The notes: generated by a model from the sequence alone, not told the origin. A stretch of DNA of 64,000 bases from Turneriella parva DSM 21527 (GCF_000266885.1 NC_018020.1:248001-312000), one strand, 5' to 3'. Positions 8,240 to 17,394 are shown, counted from the first letter of the stretch. A program made the numbers and translations.

Positions 8240-10174
8240 ATGAAACTCGACGCGAAAATACCTCAGGGCCCTCTCGAAACCAAGTGGCGCGACTATAAAT
8301 CAAAACTCAAACTCGTCAACCCGGCCAACAAGCGAAAGCTCGACGTAATCGTCGTCGGCACCGGCCTCGCGGGGGCTGCAGCCGCAGCTTCAATGGGCGA
8401 ACTGGGCTACAATGTGCACGCTTTCTCGTTTCATGACAGCCCGCGCCGCGCGCACTCGATTGCGGCACAGGGGGGGATCAACGCCGCCAAGAACTATCAC
8501 AACGACGGCGATTCTGTTTACCGGCTTTTTTACGATACTGTGAAGGGTGGTGACTACCGTGCACGCGAGGGCAATGTTTACCGCCTCGCAGAACTTTCGG
8601 TCAACATCATCGACCAGGCCGTGGCGCAGGGCGTACCCTTCGCACGCGAATACGGCGGCATGCTCGATAACCGCTCATTCGGCGGAGCTCAGGTTTCACG
8701 AACCTTTTACGCCAAAGGCCAGACCGGCCAGCAACTACTGCTCGGCGCCTACAGCGCGCTCAACCGCCAGATTCATGAAGGCACAGTCAAGATGTACAAC
8801 CGTCATGAAATGCTCGACGTGGTTGTCGTTAACGGCCACGCAAAAGGTATCATCACGCGCAATCTGCTGACCGGCGAGATTAAGCGCTTTGCTGCACACG
8901 CAGTTGTACTCGCGACCGGCGGTTATGGCAACGTCTACTTTCTTTCAACGAACGCAATGCTGTCGAACGTGACCGCCTCGTGGCGCGCGCACAAGCGCGG
9001 TGCATTCTTCGCAAACCCGTGCTACACTCAGATTCACCCGACGTGTATTCCCACGAGCGGTGACTACCAGTCAAAACTAACGCTGATGAGCGAATCGCTC
9101 AGAAACGACGGCCGCGTCTGGGTACCGAAAGACAAGGCAACGGCTGAACGCGTACAGCGCGGCGAAATTACTGCAAACGACATCGCCGAAGCAGACCGCG
9201 ACTACTTTCTCGAACGCCGCTACCCTGCATTCGGTAACCTGGTGCCCCGCGACGTTGCCTCACGCGCTGCCAAAGAACGCTGCGACGCCGGCTTCGGCGT
9301 CAACGCTACGGGGCTCTCGGTCTTTCTTGATTTCAAGGCGTCGATCGATCGCCTCGGCGAGCACACCATCGCTGAACGTTATGGCAACCTCTTCGAAATG
9401 TACGAAAAGATCTCGGGCGAAAACCCTTACAAGATGCCGATGAAAATTTACCCTGCCGTTCACTACACGATGGGCGGGCTCTGGGTTGACTACAACCTGA
9501 TGTCGACGATTCCGGGGCTTTACGTCGGTGGCGAAGCGAACTTCTCAGACCACGGCGCGAACCGTCTTGGCGCATCGGCGCTGATGCAGGGCCTCGCCGA
9601 CGGTTATTTTGTTCTGCCGGCAACGATCGGCGATTATCTCGCAGGCGTCGGTTTTGACCGCCCATCGACTGTCGGCAAAGAATTTGACGAAGCCGAAGAT
9701 AATGTGAAGACCCAGACATCCTCAATGCTTGCGACCAAAGGCAAAAAGACAGTCGATGAACTGCACAAACGCCTTGGCCACATCATGTGGGAATACGTCG
9801 GCATGGCACGTACCGAAGCCGGGCTGAAAAAAGCGATCGGCGAAATTCAGCAGGTTAAAGAAGACTTCAAGAAAGATGTGAACGTGCCCGGCAGCGGTGA
9901 CTCGCTCAACGACTCGCTCGAAAAAGCGGGTCGTGTGAAAGACTTCATCGAACTCGGTGAACTGATGGCACGCGATGCATTAAACCGAAACGAATCGTGC
10001 GGCGGTCACTTTCGTGAAGAATACCAGACCGAAGACGGCGAAGCAAAACGCGACGACACAAACTACTCGTACGTTGCTGCGTGGGAATACAAAGGCGACA
10101 ACACGCCGCAAGAGCTGCACAAAGAAGAGCTCAAGTTCGACGTGGTTCACCCGAGCCAGCGCAGCTACAAGTAA
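8240..10174 (+). CDS. sdhA: Succinate dehydrogenase/fumarate reductase flavoprotein subunit
   Basis: The product has 644 residues, the length of the Bacteroidetes-type enzyme. The N-terminus [16 protein letters not shown] resembles that family closely. The FAD-binding dinucleotide motif [12 protein letters not shown] is at about 37-48, and [13 protein letters not shown] carries the His expected to bind FAD covalently. HPTCIP near 270 and [10 protein letters not shown] near 410 belong to the substrate site and capping domain. The protein oxidises succinate or reduces fumarate together with sdhC. ATGs at 8192 and 8222 are in frame; 8240 is chosen from the family N-terminus. Remarkably no sdhB follows; a hairpin ends the unit. 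Confidence 0.93.
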   Translation: MKLDAKIPQGPLETKWRDYKSKLKLVNPANKRKLDVIVVGTGLAGAAAAASMGELGYNVHAFSFHDSPRRAHSIAAQGGINAAKNYHNDGDSVYRLFYDTVKGGDYRAREGNVYRLAELSVNIIDQAVAQGVPFAREYGGMLDNRSFGGAQVSRTFYAKGQTGQQLLLGAYSALNRQIHEGTVKMYNRHEMLDVVVVNGHAKGIITRNLLTGEIKRFAAHAVVLATGGYGNVYFLSTNAMLSNVTASWRAHKRGAFFANPCYTQIHPTCIPTSGDYQSKLTLMSESLRNDGRVWVPKDKATAERVQRGEITANDIAEADRDYFLERRYPAFGNLVPRDVASRAAKERCDAGFGVNATGLSVFLDFKASIDRLGEHTIAERYGNLFEMYEKISGENPYKMPMKIYPAVHYTMGGLWVDYNLMSTIPGLYVGGEANFSDHGANRLGASALMQGLADGYFVLPATIGDYLAGVGFDRPSTVGKEFDEAEDNVKTQTSSMLATKGKKTVDELHKRLGHIMWEYVGMARTEAGLKKAIGEIQQVKEDFKKDVNVPGSGDSLNDSLEKAGRVKDFIELGELMARDALNRNESCGGHFREEYQTEDGEAKRDDTNYSYVAAWEYKGDNTPQELHKEELKFDVVHPSQRSYK

Positions 10175-10181
10175 AGCACAG

Positions 10182-10207
10182 GCAGCGTGACCTTCAGGTC
10201 ACGCTGC
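10182..10207. terminator. Terminator-like hairpin after sdhA
   Basis: GCAGCGTGACC-TTCA-GGTCACGCTGC is a perfect 11-bp stem with a tetraloop, 7 nt after the sdhA stop. It lies between convergent genes and may serve both. The T-run is weak on either side. Confidence 0.65.
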
Positions 10208-10214
10208 AATGCGC

Positions 10215-10757
10215 TTAAAATCCGTATTCGCCGAATTTTATGCTTTTCACCCGGCCATTTTCGAACCGCACAAACGTCATAAACTTGCCGCTGCCGAAGT
10301 TATACGTGTATTCGTCGACAAATACCGATTGTTTCTGGCATTCCCAATACGAAGACAGCAGCGTATAAGAACTCTGGCTGACCACGGTCGTGTCTGTCAC
10401 AATACGGCGCTCGTCGTGTTGGTGCGCGGGTACCTGCTGCGGCTGCTGCCCTGCTAGCACCGGCTCCTTATCGCGCGGGTTGGTTTCTGTGCTGACGGCA
10501 CTGCGTGACGTATCGACGTACGTGCCGGTCTGCCGGGTCTCTCTGAATGACCCCACAAGCACATTCGAAAAGCGCCTGTGTATCACCCGTTCGTCGAGAA
10601 AGGCGACTTTGTCCTGCGGTTCGCCGCAATAGCGCAGCACCTCAAGACGCGATCGGCCCGCTCCGAGAAGTTTACCGTCGCAGCGAATCTGTTCGTCGTT
10701 GTTGGCGCTTAGCGTTGCAAGCACGGTCGCGGCAAGAAATAGCATACGGGTCTTCAT
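10215..10757 (-). CDS. DUF2845-family secreted protein
   Basis: The product has 180 residues. A signal peptide (MKTRMLFLAATVLATLSA) is followed by IRCDGKLLGAGRSRLEVLRYCGEP (split here only to name the pattern: a Cys, then G-x-S/R-x-x-E-V-L, then C-G-E-P). That pattern is the hallmark of DUF2845, a periplasmic small domain related to SmpA/OmlA folds. The segment around 85-125 is Gln/Pro-rich and looks disordered. The C-terminus is beta-rich. An upstream GTG or ATG extension to 10793 would place residues before the signal peptide and is rejected. Function is unknown. Confidence 0.75.
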   Translation of the reverse strand: MKTRMLFLAATVLATLSANNDEQIRCDGKLLGAGRSRLEVLRYCGEPQDKVAFLDERVIHRRFSNVLVGSFRETRQTGTYVDTSRSAVSTETNPRDKEPVLAGQQPQQVPAHQHDERRIVTDTTVVSQSSYTLLSSYWECQKQSVFVDEYTYNFGSGKFMTFVRFENGRVKSIKFGEYGF

Positions 10758-10887
10758 AGGGTACCGTGCAGACCCCGGTTCATGCCCGGGCAATCCATTT
10801 TTTCTAACAGGTTACTGAAAAAGCATCCTGTTCGCAGGCATCCGGAGCCTGCTAAACGGTCGCAAAGGTGGCGATAGGTATGGTCTT

Positions 10888-13011
10888 TCAAACCAGCCTA
10901 AAGACGCGGCTGACGCCCTCGAAGCGGGTCTTTCGGCCGAACCAGAAGGCTTTGGCGACACCACGGTGCACCAAACGGTATTCGCCCGGCTCGGCGCCGC
11001 GCGCGCCCTTGGCTGTCATGGACTGCGTTTTCCAACGCAGTATTGCTTTCGATTCGGCCCCCCTGAGGCGCTGCCAGGTGAAGGTCAGCTGCGGGTCGCG
11101 GTCGCCGCAGACGTCTACCCAATCGCCTCCGTCGGTCTTGCGCTGAACCAGCGCGAAATCTTGCATCGTCATCAGGTCATTGCGCGGGTGTGCGGATTGA
11201 AATTCGACAACAACCTCGCTGCCGATCTGGTATTCGGGCGCAGCGTCTACAAGCACGTCACCGAATTTTCGGCCCTTTGAAGGGGCATCGTAGACAACAC
11301 CTGGCTGCAGCGTCAACTGTGTCAGACGATAATCTTTTGGGTAAACGCCTTGCGGCACACCGCTGCCTTCGGCGATTGCCGCGCCCAACCGGGCGAATTC
11401 TTGCTGAAAGCCTTCGAGTGTATAGGGCCCGAAGTGCGTCGACGCACCTTCGTACTCTTGTCCCGCGTATTCTTCGCGGGTCGTCACGTACGACGAATAG
11501 GCGTTCGAGTGAGAGGCGACCACGGCATGCGTAATACCGGCTTTCGCCATAACGTCTTGCAGCGTCTGTACAATGCGCCGGCCGGCCATGGTCGTGATTT
11601 CTGTGGGCTGCGCCGCGATCGCAAGTTGCCCCAGGCGCACGACCTGCACCGGCAGAATCTGCGGTGTCCAGGGGTTGCCGTCAAAGGTTGCAAGGCCTGT
11701 CGGCACCAGAATTTTCTTGGGCGCATGCCCCTTGATAAAATCTTCTGAAAGGGTTTTTGGCCACACAGCACCGAATGCAGAATCGATAGCCGACGAAATA
11801 ATGCGTTCATTGCCCTGCAGTGAATCAACGGTGACCCCCTCGTGAAACACCTTCACCTGCGACTCGTTGTCTTCGGTTGAACCGGCGAGAAAGCTCGCCC
11901 CCATCGCAGCGGGTACCGTATCGACGTTCAGCGCGTCGATGTGCAGCCGCGAAAAGTCAACGTACCGGTGGCGCGCGTCGACCGGCCCCTGAATTACCTC
12001 GGTTGCTGTCTCATAAAGTTCAACCGCTTTTTCATATTGCTTGCGCGCAATGATCTCCATGTGTTCGTAGTCGTGAATACCATCGGCGACGCCCCATAGA
12101 TTGGGGGAAACATCGCCGGCGGGTGCCAACGCAAACGCGGCGACAAAAGGCTTGTCGCTTTTGAAATCCGCATTTTTGCTTTTTTCAAACCAATATTCAG
12201 CGAGACCCTTGTGGTCGCCGCCGATGAGGCGATTGGCAGGCCCGACTGAAGTTGGGTGCACGCCGAGCCAGTTGATCATGCCGAGTTCGCGCCCCGAGGC
12301 ACCTCGTGTGCCGCGCGAACCTCGGGCATCCATGCCCACTGGATCGCGCCCCGAGGCACCTCGTGTGCCGCGCGAACCTCGGGCATCCATGCCCTCTGTT
12401 TCGCCCTTTACTTCTAACGCAACAAATTTGAGCAGCGTCATCTCGTTATCGAGATCAGAGCCATAACGCTCGCGCTCTTCTGCGGGGTTCATCGCATAGG
12501 GTCTCGTCGCGCGGTTGAAGCCATAACCATCGAGCCGCCCGCGTGCCATGTAGATTTGTGCGGGTTCAAGATTTGCATGTGCGCGCCTGATCGACTGGTA
12601 AATGCCCTCGACGATCGCGTCGAAATTCTGCGGAATAAAACCTTTTGTCGTCAGATTATAGAGAAAGTGGTGAGAATATCCGCCGGGCCCGCTGTGCGTG
12701 TGCGTTGCGCTGATCAGAATATTTTTGTCGTTGTAGTGGTCTTTGAGCACGGCATCTTTGCTGACCTTTTCAGCAACTGCCTGCTTCACCGCCTGGTAGA
12801 TCATGCAAAGATCGGCGCAGACATAGACAATGCGGCGCTGCCCGTCGCCTATGATAAACGCACGCGACCACAGGCGCATATAAATGCCCTGCGTTGTCTG
12901 CGCCACTTCGGCAAAACCCATCATACCGACCTCTGCCGCCGGGCCAGTCACGTCATAAATTCCGCAGCCAACCTCATAGCGACCTTCGCCTGCGGCTATT
13001 CTCTCTGACAT
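10888..13011 (-). CDS. Neutral/alkaline ceramidase-like hydrolase with in-frame repeat
   Basis: The product has 707 residues. It begins with GCGIYDVTGPAAEVGMMG, the family opening. Zinc-ligand candidates are in SATHTHSGPGG (His104, His106) and GVHPTS (about 252). The nucleophile motif GDVSPN contains Ser302. The enzyme family splits ceramide into sphingosine and fatty acid. Unlike the Pseudomonas enzyme there is no visible signal peptide, so it may be cytoplasmic or exported another way. Residues about 207-243 are a 19-residue tandem repeat (GMDARGSRGTRGASGR twice) just before the GMINWLGVHPTS core, encoded by a palindromic DNA repeat. The insert is in frame and the rest of the protein looks intact. 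Confidence 0.88.
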   Translation of the reverse strand: MSERIAAGEGRYEVGCGIYDVTGPAAEVGMMGFAEVAQTTQGIYMRLWSRAFIIGDGQRRIVYVCADLCMIYQAVKQAVAEKVSKDAVLKDHYNDKNILISATHTHSGPGGYSHHFLYNLTTKGFIPQNFDAIVEGIYQSIRRAHANLEPAQIYMARGRLDGYGFNRATRPYAMNPAEERERYGSDLDNEMTLLKFVALEVKGETEGMDARGSRGTRGASGRDPVGMDARGSRGTRGASGRELGMINWLGVHPTSVGPANRLIGGDHKGLAEYWFEKSKNADFKSDKPFVAAFALAPAGDVSPNLWGVADGIHDYEHMEIIARKQYEKAVELYETATEVIQGPVDARHRYVDFSRLHIDALNVDTVPAAMGASFLAGSTEDNESQVKVFHEGVTVDSLQGNERIISSAIDSAFGAVWPKTLSEDFIKGHAPKKILVPTGLATFDGNPWTPQILPVQVVRLGQLAIAAQPTEITTMAGRRIVQTLQDVMAKAGITHAVVASHSNAYSSYVTTREEYAGQEYEGASTHFGPYTLEGFQQEFARLGAAIAEGSGVPQGVYPKDYRLTQLTLQPGVVYDAPSKGRKFGDVLVDAAPEYQIGSEVVVEFQSAHPRNDLMTMQDFALVQRKTDGGDWVDVCGDRDPQLTFTWQRLRGAESKAILRWKTQSMTAKGARGAEPGEYRLVHRGVAKAFWFGRKTRFEGVSRVFRLV
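12287..12394. repeat. Tandem palindromic repeat inside the ceramidase gene
   Basis: Two 51-nt units (12287-12337 and 12344-12394) are practically identical and separated by 6 nt, a period of 57 nt or 19 codons. Each contains CCCCGAGG...CCTCGGG and GGCAC-CTCGT-GTGCC inverted pairs and ends with the palindrome GGGCATCCATGCCC. The reverse complement of that end shares the core GGCATGGATGCC with the intergenic repeats at 13258-13419. Confidence 0.85.
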
Positions 13012-13096
13012 AGGATATTTAATACCCGCTTGACGGTGTGTCTTTTTCTAAAAATGAAAATTACCAAAGCACTTGGCGGCAAGGCCCAGTGCCAAA

Positions 13097-13180
13097 GGGC
13101 ACATAGCACCGAAGACGGAGAGCTACAGCGTTTTGGGAAAAACGCTTTCGCTCACAGTTGGTTAGAGGATGCTATGTGCC
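13097..13180 (+). pseudogene. tRNA-Met-like remnant interrupted at the D arm
   Basis: GGGCACATAGC (13097-13107) repeats the 5' end of the adjacent tRNA-Met. It is followed by an insert beginning ACCGAAGACGGAGA with an 8-bp hairpin (AGCGTTTT-GGGA-AAAACGCT). Then CTCACAGTTGGTTAGAG resumes the tRNA D arm, with an extra CA relative to the intact gene. The copy then ends with TGCTATGTGCC (13170-13180), which is the reverse complement of 13098-13108, so the whole remnant can fold into a long stem-loop. The anticodon and T arms are missing. The insert matches the one beside tRNA-Arg in sequence and position. Confidence 0.65.
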
Positions 13181-13184
13181 GCAA

Positions 13185-13258
13185 GGGCACATAGCTCAGT
13201 TGGTTAGAGCGGCGGACTCATAATCCGTTGGTCCCAGGTTCAAGTCCTGGTGTGCCCA
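13185..13258 (+). tRNA. tRNA-Met (CAT anticodon; Ile2 not excluded)
   Basis: The 74-nt cloverleaf has acceptor stem GGGCACA/TGTGCCC with discriminator A. The D arm contains AGCTCAGTTGGTTAGAGC and the anticodon loop is CTCATAA, giving CAT. The T arm contains GGTTCAAGTCC. The first acceptor pair is matched G-C, so it is not the typical initiator. A CAT anticodon can also be lysidine-modified tRNA-Ile2, which sequence alone does not settle. Confidence 0.92.
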
Positions 13259-13419
13259 AAGGCCAGGGAGGGCCGAAGGCTGCGCGAGGCATGGACGCCG
13301 GTAGCAGCCAAAGGCCACGGAGGGCTGAGGTCAGCGACTGGCAAGGATGCCATCCGAGTCGCGGACCAAAGGCCATGGAGGGCCGAAGGCTGCGTGAGGC
13401 ATGGATGCCGGTAGCAGCC
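13258..13419. repeat. Cluster of GGCATGGATGCC-type repeats after tRNA-Met
   Basis: Unit A (13258-13309) and unit C (13368-13419) are 52 nt each and differ at about four bases. Both run AAAGGCCA-GGAGGGCCGAAGGCT, then GAGGCATGGAYGCCGGTAGCAGCC. A diverged unit B (13310-13367) lies between them and starts the same way. Unit A begins on the last base of the tRNA. The shared core GGCATGGATGCC links these to the repeat inside the ceramidase gene. The units carry no gene. Confidence 0.75.
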
Positions 13420-13487
13420 AGAGCTTTCGAGCCCACCATGCGCACCCCCTTTGTTTTCGCCCTGTCTGCGTCTTGAACAACTGCCCT

Positions 13488-14141
13488 ATGCCCGCAGGTG
13501 CCAAAGCCGAAATAATTTATGTCTTTGACGGTTATTGCGGGTGGTGCTGGGGCATCGCCAATGTCGTGGCGCGGCTGGCAGAAGATTTTTCAGACCGGTT
13601 CGATTTTTCTGCGCTTTCGGGCGGGCTTGTACTGGGCCCGCGCATCGGCCCGCTCGGCGATTTCGCCGATTATATCGAACGCGCGATGCCGCGCGTTGAA
13701 CAGATGACCGGCGCGATTTTTTCAGAGGCACACCGCAAACTCATTCGGCAGCGCGAAACAATACAAGACTCGACGATGCCCGCAATGGCGTTTGCGCTCG
13801 TGGTCGAGACAAAGCCCCAAACCGACACGATGAAACTCGCGCACGCGATTCTGCGTCTGAATTTCGAAGAGGGCAAGGTGCTGTCAGACCCTGAAAGTTA
13901 TGGCGACCTGTTCGCTGCTTTTGGGGTACCCGCCTCAGCGATCGCCGATCTTAAGAACCGCACTGCGCTCGCGGGCGCCGAAGCGCAATTCGCGCGTGCG
14001 CGTGAAATGGGAGCGGAGTCTTTTCCCACAATCGTTTATGGCCGCGAAGGGCAATACTTTCCGCTTTGCCAAGGTTTTCAGTCTTATGAAAATCTCTCGC
14101 ATGCGTTAACGGTGTTGCATAAAGAACCCCCGCCGCTATGA
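13488..14141 (+). CDS. DsbA-family thioredoxin-fold protein
   Basis: The product has 217 residues. The active-site motif YCGWCWG (Cys17, Cys20) sits after the first beta strand IIYVFDG. A helical insertion follows, and the C-terminal part contains the cis-Pro loop ESFPTIVYG. This arrangement is that of the cytoplasmic DsbA/FrnE-like oxidoreductases. No signal peptide is present. The longer ORF starting at 13401 begins inside the intergenic repeat and is rejected; ATG 13488 gives a clean domain start. The stop overlaps the epmA-like start by 4 nt, so the two are translationally coupled. Confidence 0.85.
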   Translation: MPAGAKAEIIYVFDGYCGWCWGIANVVARLAEDFSDRFDFSALSGGLVLGPRIGPLGDFADYIERAMPRVEQMTGAIFSEAHRKLIRQRETIQDSTMPAMAFALVVETKPQTDTMKLAHAILRLNFEEGKVLSDPESYGDLFAAFGVPASAIADLKNRTALAGAEAQFARAREMGAESFPTIVYGREGQYFPLCQGFQSYENLSHALTVLHKEPPPL

Positions 14142-15085
14142 ATCCCGCTGTTTTGCGCAGCGAGGCCATACGCGCTGCGCGCGGTTTTTTCGCCGCTGAA
14201 CATCTGCTTGAGGTGCGAACGAATCGTCTCGTGTCTTCTGCCGCAATGGAACCCTATATCGACGGCTTTGCAATTACCGGTGCAGACGGCAATCACCTCG
14301 GCTACCTCGCAACTTCGCCTGAATTCGCGCTGAAAAAACTCTTCAGTGCAGAACTGGGCGCCTCACCGGCGGCGCAGGGCATCTATGAAATCGCGCCGGT
14401 TTTTCGCGACGACAGGCCAGGCAAAAACCACAGCAGCGAGTTCACCATGCTTGAATGGTACCGCCGCGACTACACGCTCGCTGAAATAATTTCACAGGCA
14501 TTGCGCCTCATTAACCACCTTGCAGCGACTATGAGGATTTCTGAATTTCATGCAGGCGTTACCGAATTTCAGATAACGGCTGAATTTGAGAAGATTTTGC
14601 AGCGCCCGCTGCCCGCAGATAAATTTCGCTACACACAGGTCTATAAAGAGCATTTTGGTGCGCTGCCCCACCACGTGAACCCGCTGGATGCCGAAATCGC
14701 GTGCTTTAACCTGTTGTTCGATGCCTGGCTCTTGCCAGTCATCAAGAATCAAGCCGGGCTGGTTTGCGTCTCAGGGTACCCTGAATGCCTTGCGGCGATG
14801 GCGCGTGTCACGCATGGCATAGCTGAACGCACAGAAATATTTTATGCCGGACTTGAACTGGCAAATGCATACTGTGAAGAATACGACGCCGGCACAATCA
14901 GGGAAAGGTGGGCAGCAAACAATGAGATCCGCAGATTGCGTGGTGTTGCAGAGCACCCTCTCGACGAAAGACTGCTTGAAACCTTGAGCTGCATGAAGGG
15001 CGTCAGCGGCATCGCCGTCGGCCTCGAAAGGTTATTGATAGCTTTTTTTCCGCAGCTCAGCGCCAGAAGCTTTTCAGAGAGTTAA
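14138..15085 (+). CDS. epmA: EpmA-like lysyl-tRNA-synthetase paralog (EF-P lysine ligase type)
   Basis: The product has 315 residues and consists only of a class II LysRS catalytic domain, without the anticodon-binding domain, as in EpmA/PoxA/GenX. Class II motif 2 appears as YEIAPVFRDDR with FTMLEWYR following. Motif 3 appears as GIAVGLERLL near the C-terminus. TSPEFALKKLF near residue 65 is also typical. EpmA attaches (R)-beta-lysine to a conserved Lys of elongation factor P. No epmB or efp lies in this window. The stop overlaps the convergent phosphatase gene by 4 nt. Confidence 0.9.
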   Translation: MNPAVLRSEAIRAARGFFAAEHLLEVRTNRLVSSAAMEPYIDGFAITGADGNHLGYLATSPEFALKKLFSAELGASPAAQGIYEIAPVFRDDRPGKNHSSEFTMLEWYRRDYTLAEIISQALRLINHLAATMRISEFHAGVTEFQITAEFEKILQRPLPADKFRYTQVYKEHFGALPHHVNPLDAEIACFNLLFDAWLLPVIKNQAGLVCVSGYPECLAAMARVTHGIAERTEIFYAGLELANAYCEEYDAGTIRERWAANNEIRRLRGVAEHPLDERLLETLSCMKGVSGIAVGLERLLIAFFPQLSARSFSES

Positions 15086-17385
15086 CCCAGATTGAAATTG
15101 CTCAGCAGTTTTTTTGCATATTCATGACCCGGTTCGAGCTCATTTAAGAGTAACCCAGCCTCGCGCATACCTGGTTCGTCTTGTCTCGACTCATGAATTT
15201 TACCCAGAAGCACCAAATAGCGTTCGACATGCCAGTTTCTGAGCGTAAGCCGATCGGCAAAATTCAGCGCCTTCTCAGAATTGCCCAATCTGAAATAGAG
15301 CAAGGCCGCGCTATACATGAGAAAGTCGCGTTCGGGCCTGATGCGCACCATACATTCGGCGATGAAAGCCGCATCGACGAGATTTTCGTTACGCAGATGC
15401 ACGCGTAGCAGCGACCGCCACGCCGCCATGTTGTCGGCGTCGACCTGAAGAATTTTGCGCAACGCGTCGAGTCTTGCCACTGGTTCTTCGGCCGCGCCAT
15501 GCTCTCGCCAGAGTCTCTGCAGTGTTTGGGCGTCGGGTTTTTGCGCGCGCGAAGTATATTCAAGCCGCAGCAGCGAAATATCGTCGACAATTTCACCCGT
15601 GTTGCGAATACCCATGTAGATGCGTGGCAGATCACCCTCTGCTGCTTCGACGATTTCAAGAATGCGCCGCTCGTCTTCGTTCATAACAGGCTGGCTCTCG
15701 GCGTCGTAGGCGACGACGAGATCGTCCCGCCCGTCAGAGCCCAGAATGACAACGTCGCCGGGGTGCAGAACGAAGGTGTCAACCCAGAGCCTGCCCTTAA
15801 CGGCATTATTGCCGAGCTTGCGCAGACCTTCATGGTTTGAAATAAATTCCGCTTCGCCTCGCCGCAGAATTATGCCCTTCGGGTGCTCTGCATTGATCAT
15901 GACGGTATAGCCCGACTTATCGTGCACCAGCAGACAGATCATCGAGGCCATCATGCTGCCGTTAAAGCTCGAAAAAAGGTGGTGCAGTTCGAGAAAAGAG
16001 TTCTTGAGCCAGCGCTCGGGCGAAAGATTGCGCAGACCTTCGGTAATGTGAGTGCGCTCGATCAGCGAACGAATCGCCGAGCCGAGCACCAGCACACCGC
16101 CGGCGCCCTGCAGCGACTTGCCCATGGCATCGGCATTGATCACGAGCGTGTATTTTTCACCCTGCAGGCGCAACGCATAGCCCGCATTCATGTCGCCGCC
16201 GATCTCTTTCGTATTGCCCATGAATTCGAATGTTTTGAACTGCTTCAGCAGCGAATCGAGCACGACCGTTTCGCTTTCAGGTCGAAGTTCGGTCAAAGAT
16301 TCGATCAGGTTCGAGGTGAGATAATAGTCACCATCTTGTCTCGACTTCAGCGCTTTGAGCTCGTTGTAGGCTTCTGAGAGCGTTCTGGTCTTTTCGTCGA
16401 CGAGTTCGGTCAGGTAATTGCGGATTGTATTAATCTCATAGGTTGCCGCATCGAAATTGACTGCCACTTCGACCAGTTCGCGGTCATTCGACATCATCGG
16501 CAGGTGGCCGCGCCCACCCATCGCAACGGCGTACGTCGCCTCACTGAGTTGCTTCAGAGAATATGTCCAGGTATAGAAATAGATGAAGGCCAGCGTGCCG
16601 CAAATCACGAAGGTGAGAGCCGCAAACTGAATCGCCTCAGAGAGTGCGTTGTTATTCTTGGCAAAAAGAAAGGCAACCAGCGCAACAATCGAAGTCGCGG
16701 CGACAAAACCAAGATACAAGAAGCGCAGAATTCCCGATCGGCCCGAGATCAGATCGTTCGAGGCTTCATCGAGCGCAGAGAGCTGGCGCTTGACCTGAAC
16801 TCTTAGGTAACTGCAGCCGAATTCAGCCAGCGAATAGACGAGCCCCGCCAGCATCATGACAACCACTGCATCGATCAGCGCCAATAGTCCGATTCTGACT
16901 ATATCCCCACGAATGCGGTAGCTTTCGAAATAGATGAAGAGCGCCTGCGCAATGTAAATCAACGAAGCGACTTGTGCAAGCCCCAACGGCACTTTGGCAA
17001 GAAGGCGCAACAGATCGCGCAACCGCTCTGGCTCAGATTCTGCAATCGACTTTGCCAGCACAGGTTCTGCGCGGCGCAGCGAACCGATAGCCGAGGGAAT
17101 TCCGATACGGCAAAGCGCACCCGAAAAAACGCCGTAGAGCGGCAGAGTTACCCAGAAGCCGAGCCAGAACGCCGACCACTCTGCCGAATATGCCTGCATC
17201 GCGTCTCGCGGTTCAGTGCCTGCGAGAAACAAGAACGCGTAATAATTCAGCACGGGAAAAACCGGCAACGTCACGAGCCACAAAACGGCCCCGAGCGAAA
17301 AATGCCGTACGAGCTTAATGAAAAAACTGAACGCCGCGCGGTAAACAAAGCGCTCGGCTACACCTACGACCGGCGACGGGGCCAT
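15082..17385 (-). CDS. Membrane-bound SpoIIE-type protein phosphatase with TPR tail
   Basis: The product has 767 residues. About six transmembrane helices lie between residues 30 and 272. A HAMP-like and coiled segment follows (about 272-350). A PP2C/SpoIIE phosphatase domain (about 360-620) has EIGGDMNAGY and NADAMGKSLQGAGG as likely metal-binding segments, and LGSDGRDD near its end. The C-terminal 120 residues are helical TPR-like repeats. Such phosphatases often act on anti-anti-sigma factors in partner-switching systems, and spirochaetes carry many. The partner is not visible here. It lies 9 nt after the mutase gene and probably shares its transcript. Confidence 0.85.
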   Translation of the reverse strand: MAPSPVVGVAERFVYRAAFSFFIKLVRHFSLGAVLWLVTLPVFPVLNYYAFLFLAGTEPRDAMQAYSAEWSAFWLGFWVTLPLYGVFSGALCRIGIPSAIGSLRRAEPVLAKSIAESEPERLRDLLRLLAKVPLGLAQVASLIYIAQALFIYFESYRIRGDIVRIGLLALIDAVVVMMLAGLVYSLAEFGCSYLRVQVKRQLSALDEASNDLISGRSGILRFLYLGFVAATSIVALVAFLFAKNNNALSEAIQFAALTFVICGTLAFIYFYTWTYSLKQLSEATYAVAMGGRGHLPMMSNDRELVEVAVNFDAATYEINTIRNYLTELVDEKTRTLSEAYNELKALKSRQDGDYYLTSNLIESLTELRPESETVVLDSLLKQFKTFEFMGNTKEIGGDMNAGYALRLQGEKYTLVINADAMGKSLQGAGGVLVLGSAIRSLIERTHITEGLRNLSPERWLKNSFLELHHLFSSFNGSMMASMICLLVHDKSGYTVMINAEHPKGIILRRGEAEFISNHEGLRKLGNNAVKGRLWVDTFVLHPGDVVILGSDGRDDLVVAYDAESQPVMNEDERRILEIVEAAEGDLPRIYMGIRNTGEIVDDISLLRLEYTSRAQKPDAQTLQRLWREHGAAEEPVARLDALRKILQVDADNMAAWRSLLRVHLRNENLVDAAFIAECMVRIRPERDFLMYSAALLYFRLGNSEKALNFADRLTLRNWHVERYLVLLGKIHESRQDEPGMREAGLLLNELEPGHEYAKKLLSNFNLG

Positions 17386-17394
17386 CGACGGCGT

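Noticed and set aside
13258-13419. CRISPR-like array
   Set aside because: Repeats are 52 nt and only two or three in number with no spacer pattern, and no cas gene is near.
13401-13487. N-terminal extension of the DsbA-like protein
   Set aside because: It starts inside the intergenic repeat and precedes the natural fold start at ATG 13488.
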